Shown in pieces: positions 22,835-31,442 of a DNA stretch of 64,000 bases. Numbering within the stretch: the first letter of the stretch is position 1; each line of letters starts with the position of its first letter. Made by a program: the position numbers and the translations under genes. The DNA lies in IMG/VR virus record IMGVR_UViG_3300032236_001304, positions 1 through 64,000 of that record; one strand, given 5' to 3'. The DNA comes from a virus. The notes beneath the pieces were generated by a model that had not been told where the DNA came from, ran no database searches, and saw nothing but the letters and a program-made list of their open reading frames with translations.

Positions 22835-23491
22835 ATGTACTTACAAACACCTTACAAAATCAATTACGATACAACGAAATATGATTTTAGAAAAATAGTT
22901 TCAGAAATGTTAGAAGTATGGGAAGGTGATACTACCCCATTAGAAGATTTACATACATTGGAACATTATGATTTATTAGTTAGAGAAAAAGACCAATCTA
23001 CAATTTGGCATAAAAGATATTATGAAAAATATAAAACACAATTCTTACCAACCTATTTAGAATTAGTTAAAGAACTTAAAGAAAGGTTTGGGTATGATGA
23101 AATTATATATCAGGCTATCCCAACGTTCAGAGTTCAATTAGCGGAAGGTAATTTAGGAGTTGGTGAATGGCATAAAGATAGTACTTACAATCATGGAGTG
23201 ACAGAAGTAAACTTTTGGATGCCATTTGTAAATACCAACGAACAAAATACAATATGGATGGAGAGTGTAGAGGATAAAGGTGATTACAAACCATATACGG
23301 TTAATTACGGTGAAATATTGGTATTTAGTGGTGCTAATCTATTTCATGGTAATAAAAACAATGATAGTAACCAAACTAGAGTATCAGTTGATTTTCGTTT
23401 AGTAGATCCAGCTAAATTTATACCAAATGAGGCAGGTTCAATTAATATGAAGGCAAAATTTGATATTGGTGGATATTTTGAAAAAATTTAA
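22835..23491 (+). CDS. 2-oxoglutarate/Fe(II) oxygenase 5, phytanoyl-type (218 aa)
   Basis: Fe(II) ligands are H113-x-D115 (WHKD), H171 (LFHGN) and the 2-oxoglutarate Arg R182 (TRVSVDFR). The layout with WMPFVN after the HxD and a late GEILVFSGANLFHGN is that of the phytanoyl-CoA-hydroxylase/ectoine-hydroxylase-like group rather than the P4H-like group at 10256-12600. It sits between sugar-modification genes and the Fe-S assembly genes. Substrate unknown. Confidence 0.78.
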   Translation: MYLQTPYKINYDTTKYDFRKIVSEMLEVWEGDTTPLEDLHTLEHYDLLVREKDQSTIWHKRYYEKYKTQFLPTYLELVKELKERFGYDEIIYQAIPTFRVQLAEGNLGVGEWHKDSTYNHGVTEVNFWMPFVNTNEQNTIWMESVEDKGDYKPYTVNYGEILVFSGANLFHGNKNNDSNQTRVSVDFRLVDPAKFIPNEAGSINMKAKFDIGGYFEKI

Positions 23492-23500
23492 TTAAAAATT

Positions 23501-23911
23501 ATGGCATATAGTGATAAAGTATTGGACCATTATAGTAACCCTAAGAATGTAGGAACTCTGGATAAGAGTAAATCTAATGTGGGTACTGGTTTAGTAGGAG
23601 CACCTGAATGTGGTGATGTGATGAGATTACAAATCGAAGTGGAGAACAACATCATAACAGATGCTAAGTTCAAAACCTTTGGATGTGGTTCTGCAATTGC
23701 AGCTAGTTCCCTAGCAACTGAATGGTTGAAAGGAAAGAGTTTGGATGAGGCAGTAACAATTGATAATATGGATTTGGTAGAGGAATTGAATCTACCACCT
23801 GTTAAAATACATTGTTCGGTGTTGGCTGAGGATGCAATCAAATCGGCAATTAACGATTATAGAAAAAAACAAGGATTAGAAGAATTAATTTTTGAAGAAA
23901 CTCACATATAA
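23501..23911 (+). CDS. iscU: Fe-S cluster scaffold protein IscU
   Basis: The full-length product (136 aa) keeps all IscU ligands: C37 and D39 (APECGDVM), C62 (TFGCGSAIA), H104 and C105 (KIHCSVLAEDA), at nearly the same positions as in bacterial IscU. The HscA-binding motif LPPVK is present at 98-102. IscU accepts sulfur from IscS and iron to build [2Fe-2S] clusters, which HscA/HscB release to carriers. No IscS is seen here, so the phage protein would have to use the host desulfurase. It is followed by iscA with a 1-base overlap. A phage IscU points to high Fe-S demand during infection. Confidence 0.92.
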   Translation: MAYSDKVLDHYSNPKNVGTLDKSKSNVGTGLVGAPECGDVMRLQIEVENNIITDAKFKTFGCGSAIAASSLATEWLKGKSLDEAVTIDNMDLVEELNLPPVKIHCSVLAEDAIKSAINDYRKKQGLEELIFEETHI

Positions 23912-24243
23912 TGGTAACAATTTCAGAAAAAGCATTAAATCATGTAATCAATCTAATGGTGGAAGCCGGAATGACACCGGAAACACATAATTTAAGAGTT
24001 GGTGTTAAGGGTGGTGGATGTAGTGGATTATCTTATACAATGGATTTTGATGACATTATAACCGATATGGATGAAGTGGTAGAAGTAGATAGTGGATTGA
24101 AAGTAGTAATAGATAAAAAATCAGTTTTATACCTATTTGGAACACAACTTACTTATTCCGATGGTTTGAATGGTAAAGGATTTCAATGGGAAAATCCTAA
24201 CGCAAGTAGAACGTGTGGATGTGGAGAAAGTTTTGCATTATAA
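23911..24243 (+). CDS. iscA: A-type Fe-S carrier protein IscA
   Basis: The 110-residue product has the three A-type carrier cysteines, C37 (KGGGCSGLSY) and C102-x-C104 (TCGCGESF), at family spacing. A-type carriers hold Fe-S clusters or iron and deliver them to apo-proteins. The start codon overlaps the last base of the iscU stop (TAATG), so translation is probably coupled. The next gene has its own host-type promoter. Confidence 0.92.
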   Translation: MVTISEKALNHVINLMVEAGMTPETHNLRVGVKGGGCSGLSYTMDFDDIITDMDEVVEVDSGLKVVIDKKSVLYLFGTQLTYSDGLNGKGFQWENPNASRTCGCGESFAL

Positions 24244-24256
24244 ATGCTACTTATTA

Positions 24257-24288
24257 TTTGGAAATTAAATTAATTAAATGTATATTTG
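24257..24288 (+). promoter_or_regulatory. Host-type promoter before the deformylase gene
   Basis: TTTG at 24257-24260, 20 bases, then TATATTTG at 24281-24288, an exact Bacteroidetes consensus. The ATG is 17 bases after the -7 box. Confidence 0.8.
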
Positions 24289-24305
24289 TTTAATAAACAT
24301 TACAT

Positions 24306-24923
24306 ATGATAAAAATAGTAACAGAAACATCGGTATTAAGAAAACCAATTCCTAACACACCATTTACAAAAGAAGAACAAGATTTAGCAACAGCAGCATT
24401 ATTAACATCCGTAACCGAACAACAAGGTTTAGGTATGAGTGCAAATCAAATTGGATTAAATAAAAGAATTTGTGTAGTTAATGTAAGAGAAACTCCATTG
24501 GTATTAGTTAATCCAGAAATTGTTGAAGAAGGACAAGATAAGTTAATTTATTTTGAAGGTTGTTTATCTTTACCTAAAACTATGAAAAAACCTATTAAGA
24601 CAGTTCGTTCTTATAGTGTTAAAGTAAAAGCAGATAATTTTCCTGAAGTATTAGAATTTAAAACAGAAACTAGAAATCATAAAGATATTAATGAATTATT
24701 TAGTGATGTTGATTTATTAGAATCGGTTTGTGTTCAACATGAAATTGACCATTTAAACGGAATTACAATTAGAGATAGACAATATACTGAAACTGTCCGT
24801 TTAACTTCATTTGCTAAATTGGGTAGAAATGAAAAACTTTTATTAAAGAAGGGCGAAGAAACACTTTCAGTTAAGAAAAAGAATTTATCAACTTACTTAG
24901 AACAAGGATGGGAGGTAGCATAA
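24306..24923 (+). CDS. def: Peptide deformylase
   Basis: All three catalytic motifs are present: GLGMSANQIG (41-50), EGCLS (84-88) and HEIDH (145-149), with C86, H145 and H149 as metal ligands and E146 as catalytic base. The enzyme removes the formyl group from new proteins. At 205 residues it is somewhat longer than the usual ~170, because of an insertion around 115-140 and a C-terminal extension. Marine phages also carry deformylases, thought to help fast turnover of photosystem or virion proteins. It opens the operon that leads to the late sigma factor. Confidence 0.92.
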   Translation: MIKIVTETSVLRKPIPNTPFTKEEQDLATAALLTSVTEQQGLGMSANQIGLNKRICVVNVRETPLVLVNPEIVEEGQDKLIYFEGCLSLPKTMKKPIKTVRSYSVKVKADNFPEVLEFKTETRNHKDINELFSDVDLLESVCVQHEIDHLNGITIRDRQYTETVRLTSFAKLGRNEKLLLKKGEETLSVKKKNLSTYLEQGWEVA

Positions 24924-24924
24924 T

Positions 24925-25197
24925 ATGATAATAACAATATTAATATTACTTACACTTACATTGACCTACATCATTTGGAATCTTCTAAAGAAATTAGAAA
25001 AATTAGAAGAATTAGTAGAAGCACAGGATGTAAAATTACAATATAATGTAGATAAACTTATTGCTATGTATATGGCAATGAAAGAGATTGATACCAATGG
25101 TGCATTTGAAAGTGATGATGAAGTTGGAACTATATTCAACGATTTAAAAGAAACTATTGAAAAAAACTTAAAAGAAATAGAAGAAACTAATGGGTAG
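24925..25197 (+). CDS. Small membrane-anchored protein (90 aa)
   Basis: The N-terminal 22 residues (MIITILILLTLTLTYIIWNLL) form a clear transmembrane helix. The rest is a Lys/Glu-rich helix with coiled-coil character (KKLEKLEELVEAQDVKLQ) and an acidic end. It begins one base after the deformylase stop and overlaps the sigma-factor start by 8 bases. The topology resembles that of small phage spanin- or anchor-like proteins, but no lysis gene is nearby, so the role is unknown. Confidence 0.55.
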   Translation: MIITILILLTLTLTYIIWNLLKKLEKLEELVEAQDVKLQYNVDKLIAMYMAMKEIDTNGAFESDDEVGTIFNDLKETIEKNLKEIEETNG

Positions 25198-25918
25198 AAA
25201 GAAAAAAGACACCCGTTATTTTACGGAGCAAACAGAAGCAGCTATTATCGCATATAATAAATCCGATAATCAATTAGAAAGAAATAAATTATACGCTGAA
25301 CATATTCATTATTCATTTTATAAGTTAGCGGAGAACGTATTAAATACTTGGGGATTTACATACTTTGATGATGATAAAGAGGATATTAAACATGAAGTAA
25401 TATCATTCCTATTAGAAAAAATACATAAGTTTGAAGAGGGTAAGGGTAAAGCATTTAGTTATTTTACTATTGCAGCTCGTAACTATCTTATATTAAATAA
25501 TAATGCAAATTATAAAAGATTTAAAGCAACATCACAATTAAGTGTAATGCCAGATAGTTGGGATTTAGAAAATGATTTTAAACAAACGGCACACAATGAA
25601 GAATTTAAAACATTTAATGAACGAATGTTACAATATTGGGATTTAAATCTTAATAGAGAATTTACAAAGAAAAGAGATATTCAAATTGCAGATGCTGTTT
25701 TAGAATTATTTAGAAGAGCAGAGTATATTGAGTCATTTAATAAAAAATCGTTATACTTATTGGTGAGAGAAATGACAGGTTATAAAACACACTATATAAC
25801 TAAAGTTGTTTCTAAAATGAAAGAAACTCAAATGAAATTGTATTATCAATTTTTAGATGAGGGGGATATTACACAAGAATCTAAAGATCCATTTTGGAAA
25901 AGAGTAATTGTTAAATGA
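25190..25918 (+). CDS. 55: T4 gp55-like late sigma factor
   Basis: The segment YFTEQTEAAIIAYNKSDNQ...RNKLYAEHIHYSFYKLAENVLNT and DIKHEVISFLLEKIHKFEEGKGKAFSYF, followed by TIAARNYLI, corresponds to region 2 of sigma-70-type factors as found in the gp55 family of T4-like phages, which binds RNA polymerase core and recognises the late promoter. The 242-residue length is somewhat longer than T4 gp55. The C-terminal third is helical and lacks a full sigma region 4. This is the best candidate reader of the ATATTTATA motif found upstream of virion genes. The stop overlaps the carbamoyltransferase start. Confidence 0.82.
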   Translation: MGRKKKDTRYFTEQTEAAIIAYNKSDNQLERNKLYAEHIHYSFYKLAENVLNTWGFTYFDDDKEDIKHEVISFLLEKIHKFEEGKGKAFSYFTIAARNYLILNNNANYKRFKATSQLSVMPDSWDLENDFKQTAHNEEFKTFNERMLQYWDLNLNREFTKKRDIQIADAVLELFRRAEYIESFNKKSLYLLVREMTGYKTHYITKVVSKMKETQMKLYYQFLDEGDITQESKDPFWKRVIVK

Positions 25919-27609
25919 GAATATTAGGAATATCAGCTTTTTATCACGATTCAGCTGCAGCACTTATTGTTGATGGTAAAGTATTTTCAGCACAAGAAGA
26001 AGAAAGATTTACAGGTATAAAACACGACCAAAGATTTCCCATTAATTCTATTAAGTGGATTTTAAAACAAAATAAACTTAAGATTAATCAAATAGATAAG
26101 ATTGTTTGGTACGAAGATCCTAAAAAGAAATATGAAAGATTTAAGGAACAATACCATAAATATTTTCCTAAAACTTGGAGATTAACTAAAAAATTATTAA
26201 CTTGGAAATCTAATAATGATATTGATTCTATTATTAGAAATACTTTAGGTTATAAAGGTAATATAGAATATGTAGAACATCATCTTTCTCATTTAGCATA
26301 TTCATTTTATACATCACCATTTACCGATGCACATTTATTTTCCGTTGATGGAGTTGGTGAAAACGAAACAGCAGTATTAGGTTTAGGTTTAAAAGGTAAA
26401 TACATCCAACAATTAGAAAGAAACTTTTTCCCACATTCATTGGGTTTATTATACGCATCAGTTACGGCATTTTTAGGATTCAAACCTAATAGTGGTGAAT
26501 ACAAAGTAATGGGATTGGCAGCATGGGGAAATGATAAAGATGTTTATAGAGAACAATTTGAAAAGCTAGCAAAACTAAACGGAAACACATTAGAATTGGA
26601 TATGAAATATTTTTCATTCCATTATTCAGAAAGAGGTATGTTTACTTCTAAAATGGCTGAGTTATTTAATATTGCACCTAGAACACCCGAAAGTGAGATA
26701 GAGCCACAATATATGGACATTGCATTTTCCTTACAAGCGCATTACGAAAGATTATTCTTTGCAATGTTAAATAAATTTCATTCACACTACCCAATGGATA
26801 ATTTATGTTTAAGTGGTGGTTGTGCATATAATGGTTTAGCAAATGGTAAGATAACACTAAATACTCCTTATAAGAATGTTTATGTACCACCTGCTCCTTC
26901 TGATGCAGGTAGTGCTATTGGTTGTGCATTGTATGTTTGGAATAAAGATGTTACTAAAATCAATATGACAAACACAACACCCTATTTAGGACCACATTAT
27001 ACTCACGCTGATTATAGAAATGCAATTGAACAATTGGTCCCAAAGGATAAATGGGAAAACACTACTAATCCAATAACACTTACTAAAAAAGTTGCTAAAT
27101 TAATTAATGATGGTGCAATTATAGGTTGGTTCAAAGGTAATAGTGAATTTGGACAAAGAGCATTAGGACATCGTTCTATTTTAGCTAACCCAACTATTCC
27201 AGATATTAAACCTAAAGTAAATAGAGTTATCAAAAAAAGAGAAGGTTTCCGACCATTTGCACCTATGGTAATTGCAGATGAAGCTAATAACTACTTTGAA
27301 ATGTTAGGACAAGAAGTTCCTTATATGAATCAGGTATTTAAAGTTAAGGATGATTTTATTGCAGGTTTACCATCAATTACTCACGCCGATGGAACAGCAA
27401 GAGTTCAGACAGTAAAAAGAGAATTTAACACAGACATATATTTCTTACTTAAAGAATTTAAAAAATTAAGTGGATATCCTATTCTACTTAACACCTCATT
27501 TAATTTAAGAGGTCAAACAATGGTATTAGACCCTGTAACAGCTATTAAAACATTTTACGATTGTGAAATGGATTATTTGGTGTTGGGTAGTTATATCATT
27601 AGTAAGTAA
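25915..27609 (+). CDS. Carbamoyltransferase (NodU/CmcH family)
   Basis: The 564-residue product begins MRILGISAFYHDSAAALI, the actin/HSP70-like ATP-handling strand of the family, followed by HHLSHLAYSFYTSPF and FSVDGVGE. The C-terminal part contains GWFKGNSEFGQRALGHRSI and KREGFRPFAPMV, both diagnostic of the family. These enzymes transfer the carbamoyl group from carbamoyl phosphate, via carbamoyl-adenylate, to a sugar or other hydroxyl. Homologues occur in many T4-like marine phages, where the substrate is unknown. The 4-base overlap with the sigma factor suggests coupled translation. Confidence 0.88.
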   Translation: MRILGISAFYHDSAAALIVDGKVFSAQEEERFTGIKHDQRFPINSIKWILKQNKLKINQIDKIVWYEDPKKKYERFKEQYHKYFPKTWRLTKKLLTWKSNNDIDSIIRNTLGYKGNIEYVEHHLSHLAYSFYTSPFTDAHLFSVDGVGENETAVLGLGLKGKYIQQLERNFFPHSLGLLYASVTAFLGFKPNSGEYKVMGLAAWGNDKDVYREQFEKLAKLNGNTLELDMKYFSFHYSERGMFTSKMAELFNIAPRTPESEIEPQYMDIAFSLQAHYERLFFAMLNKFHSHYPMDNLCLSGGCAYNGLANGKITLNTPYKNVYVPPAPSDAGSAIGCALYVWNKDVTKINMTNTTPYLGPHYTHADYRNAIEQLVPKDKWENTTNPITLTKKVAKLINDGAIIGWFKGNSEFGQRALGHRSILANPTIPDIKPKVNRVIKKREGFRPFAPMVIADEANNYFEMLGQEVPYMNQVFKVKDDFIAGLPSITHADGTARVQTVKREFNTDIYFLLKEFKKLSGYPILLNTSFNLRGQTMVLDPVTAIKTFYDCEMDYLVLGSYIISK

Positions 27610-27624
27610 GTTTTTAATTACACA

Positions 27625-27633
27625 ATATTTATA
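27625..27633 (+). promoter_or_regulatory. Candidate late promoter element
   Basis: An exact ATATTTATA lies 10 bases before the ATG at 27644 and immediately precedes the first gene of the baseplate module. Confidence 0.6.
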
Positions 27634-27643
27634 AAAAAGATTT

Positions 27644-28066
27644 ATGGCAAATGTAGACATGAATTTTCCTTTATTTAAGGGAAAAACATTTAGTGATTTG
27701 TTGGGAGATATTTATGAGAACCAACAAAGTAAAAAGAAAAACATTTCAGGTCTTATCGAAGAAATGAGAAAGTTGGTAACTAAACCATCCGATGTAATTA
27801 CTATTGGTCCTATTATTACTCAATTGATAGAAGCTAGTATTAGTAATGATGACCACCTTATTAAAATTGCAAACATAGCACAAAAATTGGTATTAGCAAA
27901 CACTAAGAAGGCAGGTGATGAAGGGTGGTTAAGTGAAGATGATAAAAAAGCATTGTTAGAAGAAATGGACACGGTTGCAAAAGAAATCACACAAAATACC
28001 GAAGATAAGATTGAAGATTTAGAATTTGAGATTGAAAACTTAAAAGAAACATTAGGAAATAAATAA
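27644..28066 (+). CDS. Helical protein heading the baseplate operon (140 aa)
   Basis: The product is largely helical, with a C-terminal coiled coil (ITQNTEDKIEDLEFEIENL). No motif is recognised. It starts the structural operon, and its stop overlaps the ATG of the spike-like gene, so it may be a virion part or an assembly chaperone; that is inference. Confidence 0.55.
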   Translation: MANVDMNFPLFKGKTFSDLLGDIYENQQSKKKNISGLIEEMRKLVTKPSDVITIGPIITQLIEASISNDDHLIKIANIAQKLVLANTKKAGDEGWLSEDDKKALLEEMDTVAKEITQNTEDKIEDLEFEIENLKETLGNK

Positions 28067-29373
28067 TGGCAACTAGTAATTTTTTATCATCACAGATTAT
28101 AAAAGGAGTAGGTGCAGCAAACACACCATTTGAGCAATTTGATATTGGTGTAGTTCATACCGTTATATTAAAAGTTGATGATATTAAAAAAGATATATCC
28201 GATAATGATATAAATTATAAAGGATATTCTATTAGTGATTTTATTACCAAAGATGGTTTATATTATGGTGCAATTTATTATAGATTAATTGGTGGTGGAG
28301 GAACGGAAGTTAATGAAAGTGATTTACCCCATGCTTTTCCACTTAAAAGAGAATTTTTAGCATTACCCGTTAAGGATGAATTGGTAAAAATATATAAATC
28401 GGGAGGTAAAGATTATTATGAAAAAATTACACCCGAAAATTCACCAAATTTTAATACGGCACCTGATTTGGTTATTTCAACTACAAAATTGACAAAAGAA
28501 GGCAGTGGTTCGGATAATACTTCAAAGGCAGATACATATGCGGAATCAAATGCTACAAATATACCAAATTCCGCAGCAAAGGGTGAAACAGAAACTATAA
28601 GAGCAGGTTTTAGTGGTAAGTACTTTAAAAAAAATATGAATATTCACCAATTAGCAATGAATGAGGGTGATACCTTATTGCAGGGTAGATTTGGTAATAG
28701 TATTCGTTTTAGTGGTTATATACATGATGATAAAGATAATGGAACACAATATCCAGCTATATTAATTCGTAATGGTGAAAATTCGGATAATCAACAGAAA
28801 AAAATATATGATGTAGTAACCGAAGATATTAACAAAGATGGTACATCAATTCAAATAACATCTGGAAAATATAAAACATTATTATCACCAACAGTTAAAG
28901 TTGCAAAACAAGCAAATGATCAATATCCATCATCGGACCAATTAATAGGTGACCAATTAGTAGTTAATAGTGGTAGAGTAATTGTTTCATCAAAAACAGC
29001 TGAGACTTTTTTGTTCAGTAAGAAAAAATTTAGTATCTTTACGGATGATGTTGTTACCATAGATACAGAAAAAGGTTATAAACTAATTTCTCAAAATGGA
29101 AATATTGAAATAAGTGCAAGACACAATAAAAATATTATATTTGGTGTTGCAACTGGTGGTAAGATTTTTCACGGTAGAGATGGTGCAGACCAACAAGCTA
29201 TCTTAGGTAACAAATTGGTAGATTTATTAGGACAATTAATTGATGCTATAAACGTAATGCAATTTCAAACTTTCTTTGGACCAACTTTTCCAGGACCTAT
29301 GGATAAAGCAACTTTAAATACAATAAAAGCTCAATTAAAAACTACATTATCTAAAAATAATTATTTGATATAA
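28066..29373 (+). CDS. Baseplate spike/OB-fold protein (gp5-like, 435 aa)
   Basis: The segment NEGDTLLQGRFGNSIRFSGY (about residues 204-223) is a signature of the spike/OB-type baseplate proteins of T4-like marine phages. It is followed by repeated short beta strands (VVNSGRVIVSS, EISARHNKNIIFGV) and a helical C-terminus. These proteins form the central needle that contacts or pierces the host envelope. There is no sign of the lysozyme domain found in T4 gp5. The gene overlaps its neighbours by one base on both sides. The C-terminus is KNNYLI. Confidence 0.65.
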   Translation: MATSNFLSSQIIKGVGAANTPFEQFDIGVVHTVILKVDDIKKDISDNDINYKGYSISDFITKDGLYYGAIYYRLIGGGGTEVNESDLPHAFPLKREFLALPVKDELVKIYKSGGKDYYEKITPENSPNFNTAPDLVISTTKLTKEGSGSDNTSKADTYAESNATNIPNSAAKGETETIRAGFSGKYFKKNMNIHQLAMNEGDTLLQGRFGNSIRFSGYIHDDKDNGTQYPAILIRNGENSDNQQKKIYDVVTEDINKDGTSIQITSGKYKTLLSPTVKVAKQANDQYPSSDQLIGDQLVVNSGRVIVSSKTAETFLFSKKKFSIFTDDVVTIDTEKGYKLISQNGNIEISARHNKNIIFGVATGGKIFHGRDGADQQAILGNKLVDLLGQLIDAINVMQFQTFFGPTFPGPMDKATLNTIKAQLKTTLSKNNYLI

Positions 29374-30488
29374 TGAGTTGGAGCCAGTTTAAAAAAGAAG
29401 TTGGAACAAAAATGAATTCGTATACATTTAAAGATGCTACGGAATTTGCGAAATACTTTACAAAAAAATATGATGAGGCGGTAAAACGAGGAACGGATAA
29501 TATAACAAAAAATCCGGTTAAGAAAGGTAATATAGAAATGATGGAAGCATCTATCATAAGTGGGATGTTACAAGGAATTGCAAGTACTAATCCGGCTATT
29601 TCAAAACAATCATATACTACGTTAGGTAATGGAGTTAAAGCATATTGGACAGGTGCAGAATTACAAATTATTGCAACACCATTAATACCTGCACCAGGAA
29701 CTATTGCAAATATAAAAACAACTAAGAATATTGTAACAAATCCAGGTAAGTTTTCAAAAGATGATATGGGGCCTGCAAAAAATACCGAAGTTTTTTTAAA
29801 TACTTTTATTTCTTTGGCAGATGCACATTTAGCTACAATAAGTGGTATGGCAGAAACGATTTCACAATACCCACCACCTGCACCGCCAGGAAAAGGAATT
29901 GTAATGTGGGCAGGTTACAAAGTTCCAAAAGGTAATAGTGATGAGGTAGAATTACCTTGGGATAGAATATTTAACGCAGGAAAAAATGCTCTTATTGCAT
30001 ATTTAAAAAAACAAAATGTTTCCGATGATGTTATTAAACAAGGATTTGGTGCGGGTTCAGGACTAATTAATGTAATTTACAATTTAAAAGATTATGTACA
30101 CAATGATGTGGTAAATAGAGAAAATATTAATTATTTTGTAAGTAGAGAAACAAAACTATATTTTGATGGAATACTTATCAACACGTTTTTATCGGTAATA
30201 GATACGGGATTCAAAACATTATCGTTTAAAGATAGAATATTATTCAAAGCAGGTAGAAACATACCATCAGTTAAAGTAAGAATTAAGTCCGCCGTTGGGT
30301 TTGCATTAGAAAATGTTTTTGATGGTATGTATGAGGAAGTTATTATCATTCGTAAGGAAACTAATATAAAATATCCACCAGGGTATATAGCTGATTATCT
30401 TGATGCTTTAACTGGAATGAGTAATTATATAACATCACAAGAAACTCCATTACGTGAAGCAATATTTAATAAAATTATGTCGTTATAA
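29373..30488 (+). CDS. Putative virion structural protein (371 aa)
   Basis: The product has an N-terminal helical region, a Pro/Gly-rich stretch (YPPPAPPGKGIVMWAGY, about 170-186) and a mixed C-terminal domain. I recognise no specific family. Its location between the spike-like gene and the gp25-like gene suggests a baseplate or tail-associated role. Start ATG overlaps the preceding stop (TAATG). Confidence 0.5.
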   Translation: MSWSQFKKEVGTKMNSYTFKDATEFAKYFTKKYDEAVKRGTDNITKNPVKKGNIEMMEASIISGMLQGIASTNPAISKQSYTTLGNGVKAYWTGAELQIIATPLIPAPGTIANIKTTKNIVTNPGKFSKDDMGPAKNTEVFLNTFISLADAHLATISGMAETISQYPPPAPPGKGIVMWAGYKVPKGNSDEVELPWDRIFNAGKNALIAYLKKQNVSDDVIKQGFGAGSGLINVIYNLKDYVHNDVVNRENINYFVSRETKLYFDGILINTFLSVIDTGFKTLSFKDRILFKAGRNIPSVKVRIKSAVGFALENVFDGMYEEVIIIRKETNIKYPPGYIADYLDALTGMSNYITSQETPLREAIFNKIMSL

Positions 30489-30506
30489 TAAAATTATTTA
30501 AAACAA

Positions 30507-30515
30507 ATACTTATA
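30507..30515 (+). promoter_or_regulatory. Candidate late promoter element (one mismatch)
   Basis: ATACTTATA differs at one base from ATATTTATA and lies 18 bases before the ATG at 30534. Confidence 0.4.
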
Positions 30516-30533
30516 TAAAGAAAACAAACAATT

Positions 30534-31010
30534 ATGGATCAAAAAGACTTAATTAAGGCATTAGTGAAAGTATTAAGAGAAGATATCAAAAAAACTCTTA
30601 AAGAAGAAATTCGTAAAGCCGTACATGAAGTGTTAAACGAACAAGTTGAAACACCAAAACAAAAGGTGAATGAAGGTTACCAAATGAAATCAAAAGATGA
30701 TGGTAGTTGGGGTACAATAGATTATTCACAAAGAGCAGCAGCTCCGGTTAGACCTATGATATCTCCAGCGGATTTAGGATATGGTGATGGGTTTGATAAT
30801 TATATGCAGCCAGAAGTAACACCAGCTAGTAGTTGGGGTGGAAACGAAGAATATGGTTCATATATGCAAGGTCAACAAGAAGAACAAGGTATTCCGTTGC
30901 ATGTTAAAGCACAAATGGCAGCACAAAGAAATCCACAGGCAGCAGCACCTGTGTTAAAAGCATTAAATAGAGATTATTCGGCATTAGTAAAAAAATTCAA
31001 TAAGGGGTAA
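30534..31010 (+). CDS. Protein of unknown function in the baseplate operon (158 aa)
   Basis: The N-terminal 45 residues form an amphipathic, charged helix (IKALVKVLREDIKKTLKEEIRKAVHEVLNE). The middle is Gly/Tyr/Gln-rich and disordered-looking (GDGFDNYMQPEVTPASSWGG). The C-terminus is a short helix ending NRDYSALVKKFNKG. This layout fits a virion or assembly protein; no family is recognised. The stop lies 5 bases before the GTG start of the gp25-like gene. Confidence 0.5.
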   Translation: MDQKDLIKALVKVLREDIKKTLKEEIRKAVHEVLNEQVETPKQKVNEGYQMKSKDDGSWGTIDYSQRAAAPVRPMISPADLGYGDGFDNYMQPEVTPASSWGGNEEYGSYMQGQQEEQGIPLHVKAQMAAQRNPQAAAPVLKALNRDYSALVKKFNKG

Positions 31011-31015
31011 TGTAA

Positions 31016-31441
31016 GTGGCAATTCAATTAGAAAAAAAATTTGTAATTGATACACAAGATAAAAGTGTAGGATTAGCATTACCATTACGTGGAGCTGATA
31101 CTGGGTATTTTGCTGTAAACTATACTACAAAAGACCAAGTTAAAACTAATATTAAAAATCTTATATTAACTGAACCTGGTGAAAGATTGGGTAATCCTAA
31201 CTTTGGAACACCATTGAGAAAATATATTTTTGAACCTTATATGGAGGGTGAATTTGAAATGCATATAGAAGATGCAATTACAACTGCAATTTCTACTTAT
31301 ATGCCATACGTTAATATTCAATCCATCATATTTGATAATAATACAACAAACAAAGATAAACATTTGGTTAATTTAGAATTAAAATATTCAATAAATTTTT
31401 CAGCAGTTCCGACTGTTGATACATTAACGGTAACACTATAA
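31016..31441 (+). CDS. 25: Baseplate wedge protein, gp25/GPW family
   Basis: The 141-residue product has the family hallmarks: DQVKTNIKNLILTEPGERLGNPNFGTPL (about 41-68), where the EPGERL..P.FG core is the lysozyme-like gp25/GpW fold, and a C-terminal strand pair ending VDTLTVTL. gp25 sits at the inner baseplate and initiates sheath assembly. The start codon is GTG, the only clear non-ATG start among the structural genes. The next gene begins one base after the stop. Confidence 0.88.
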   Translation: MAIQLEKKFVIDTQDKSVGLALPLRGADTGYFAVNYTTKDQVKTNIKNLILTEPGERLGNPNFGTPLRKYIFEPYMEGEFEMHIEDAITTAISTYMPYVNIQSIIFDNNTTNKDKHLVNLELKYSINFSAVPTVDTLTVTL

Positions 31442-31442
31442 T

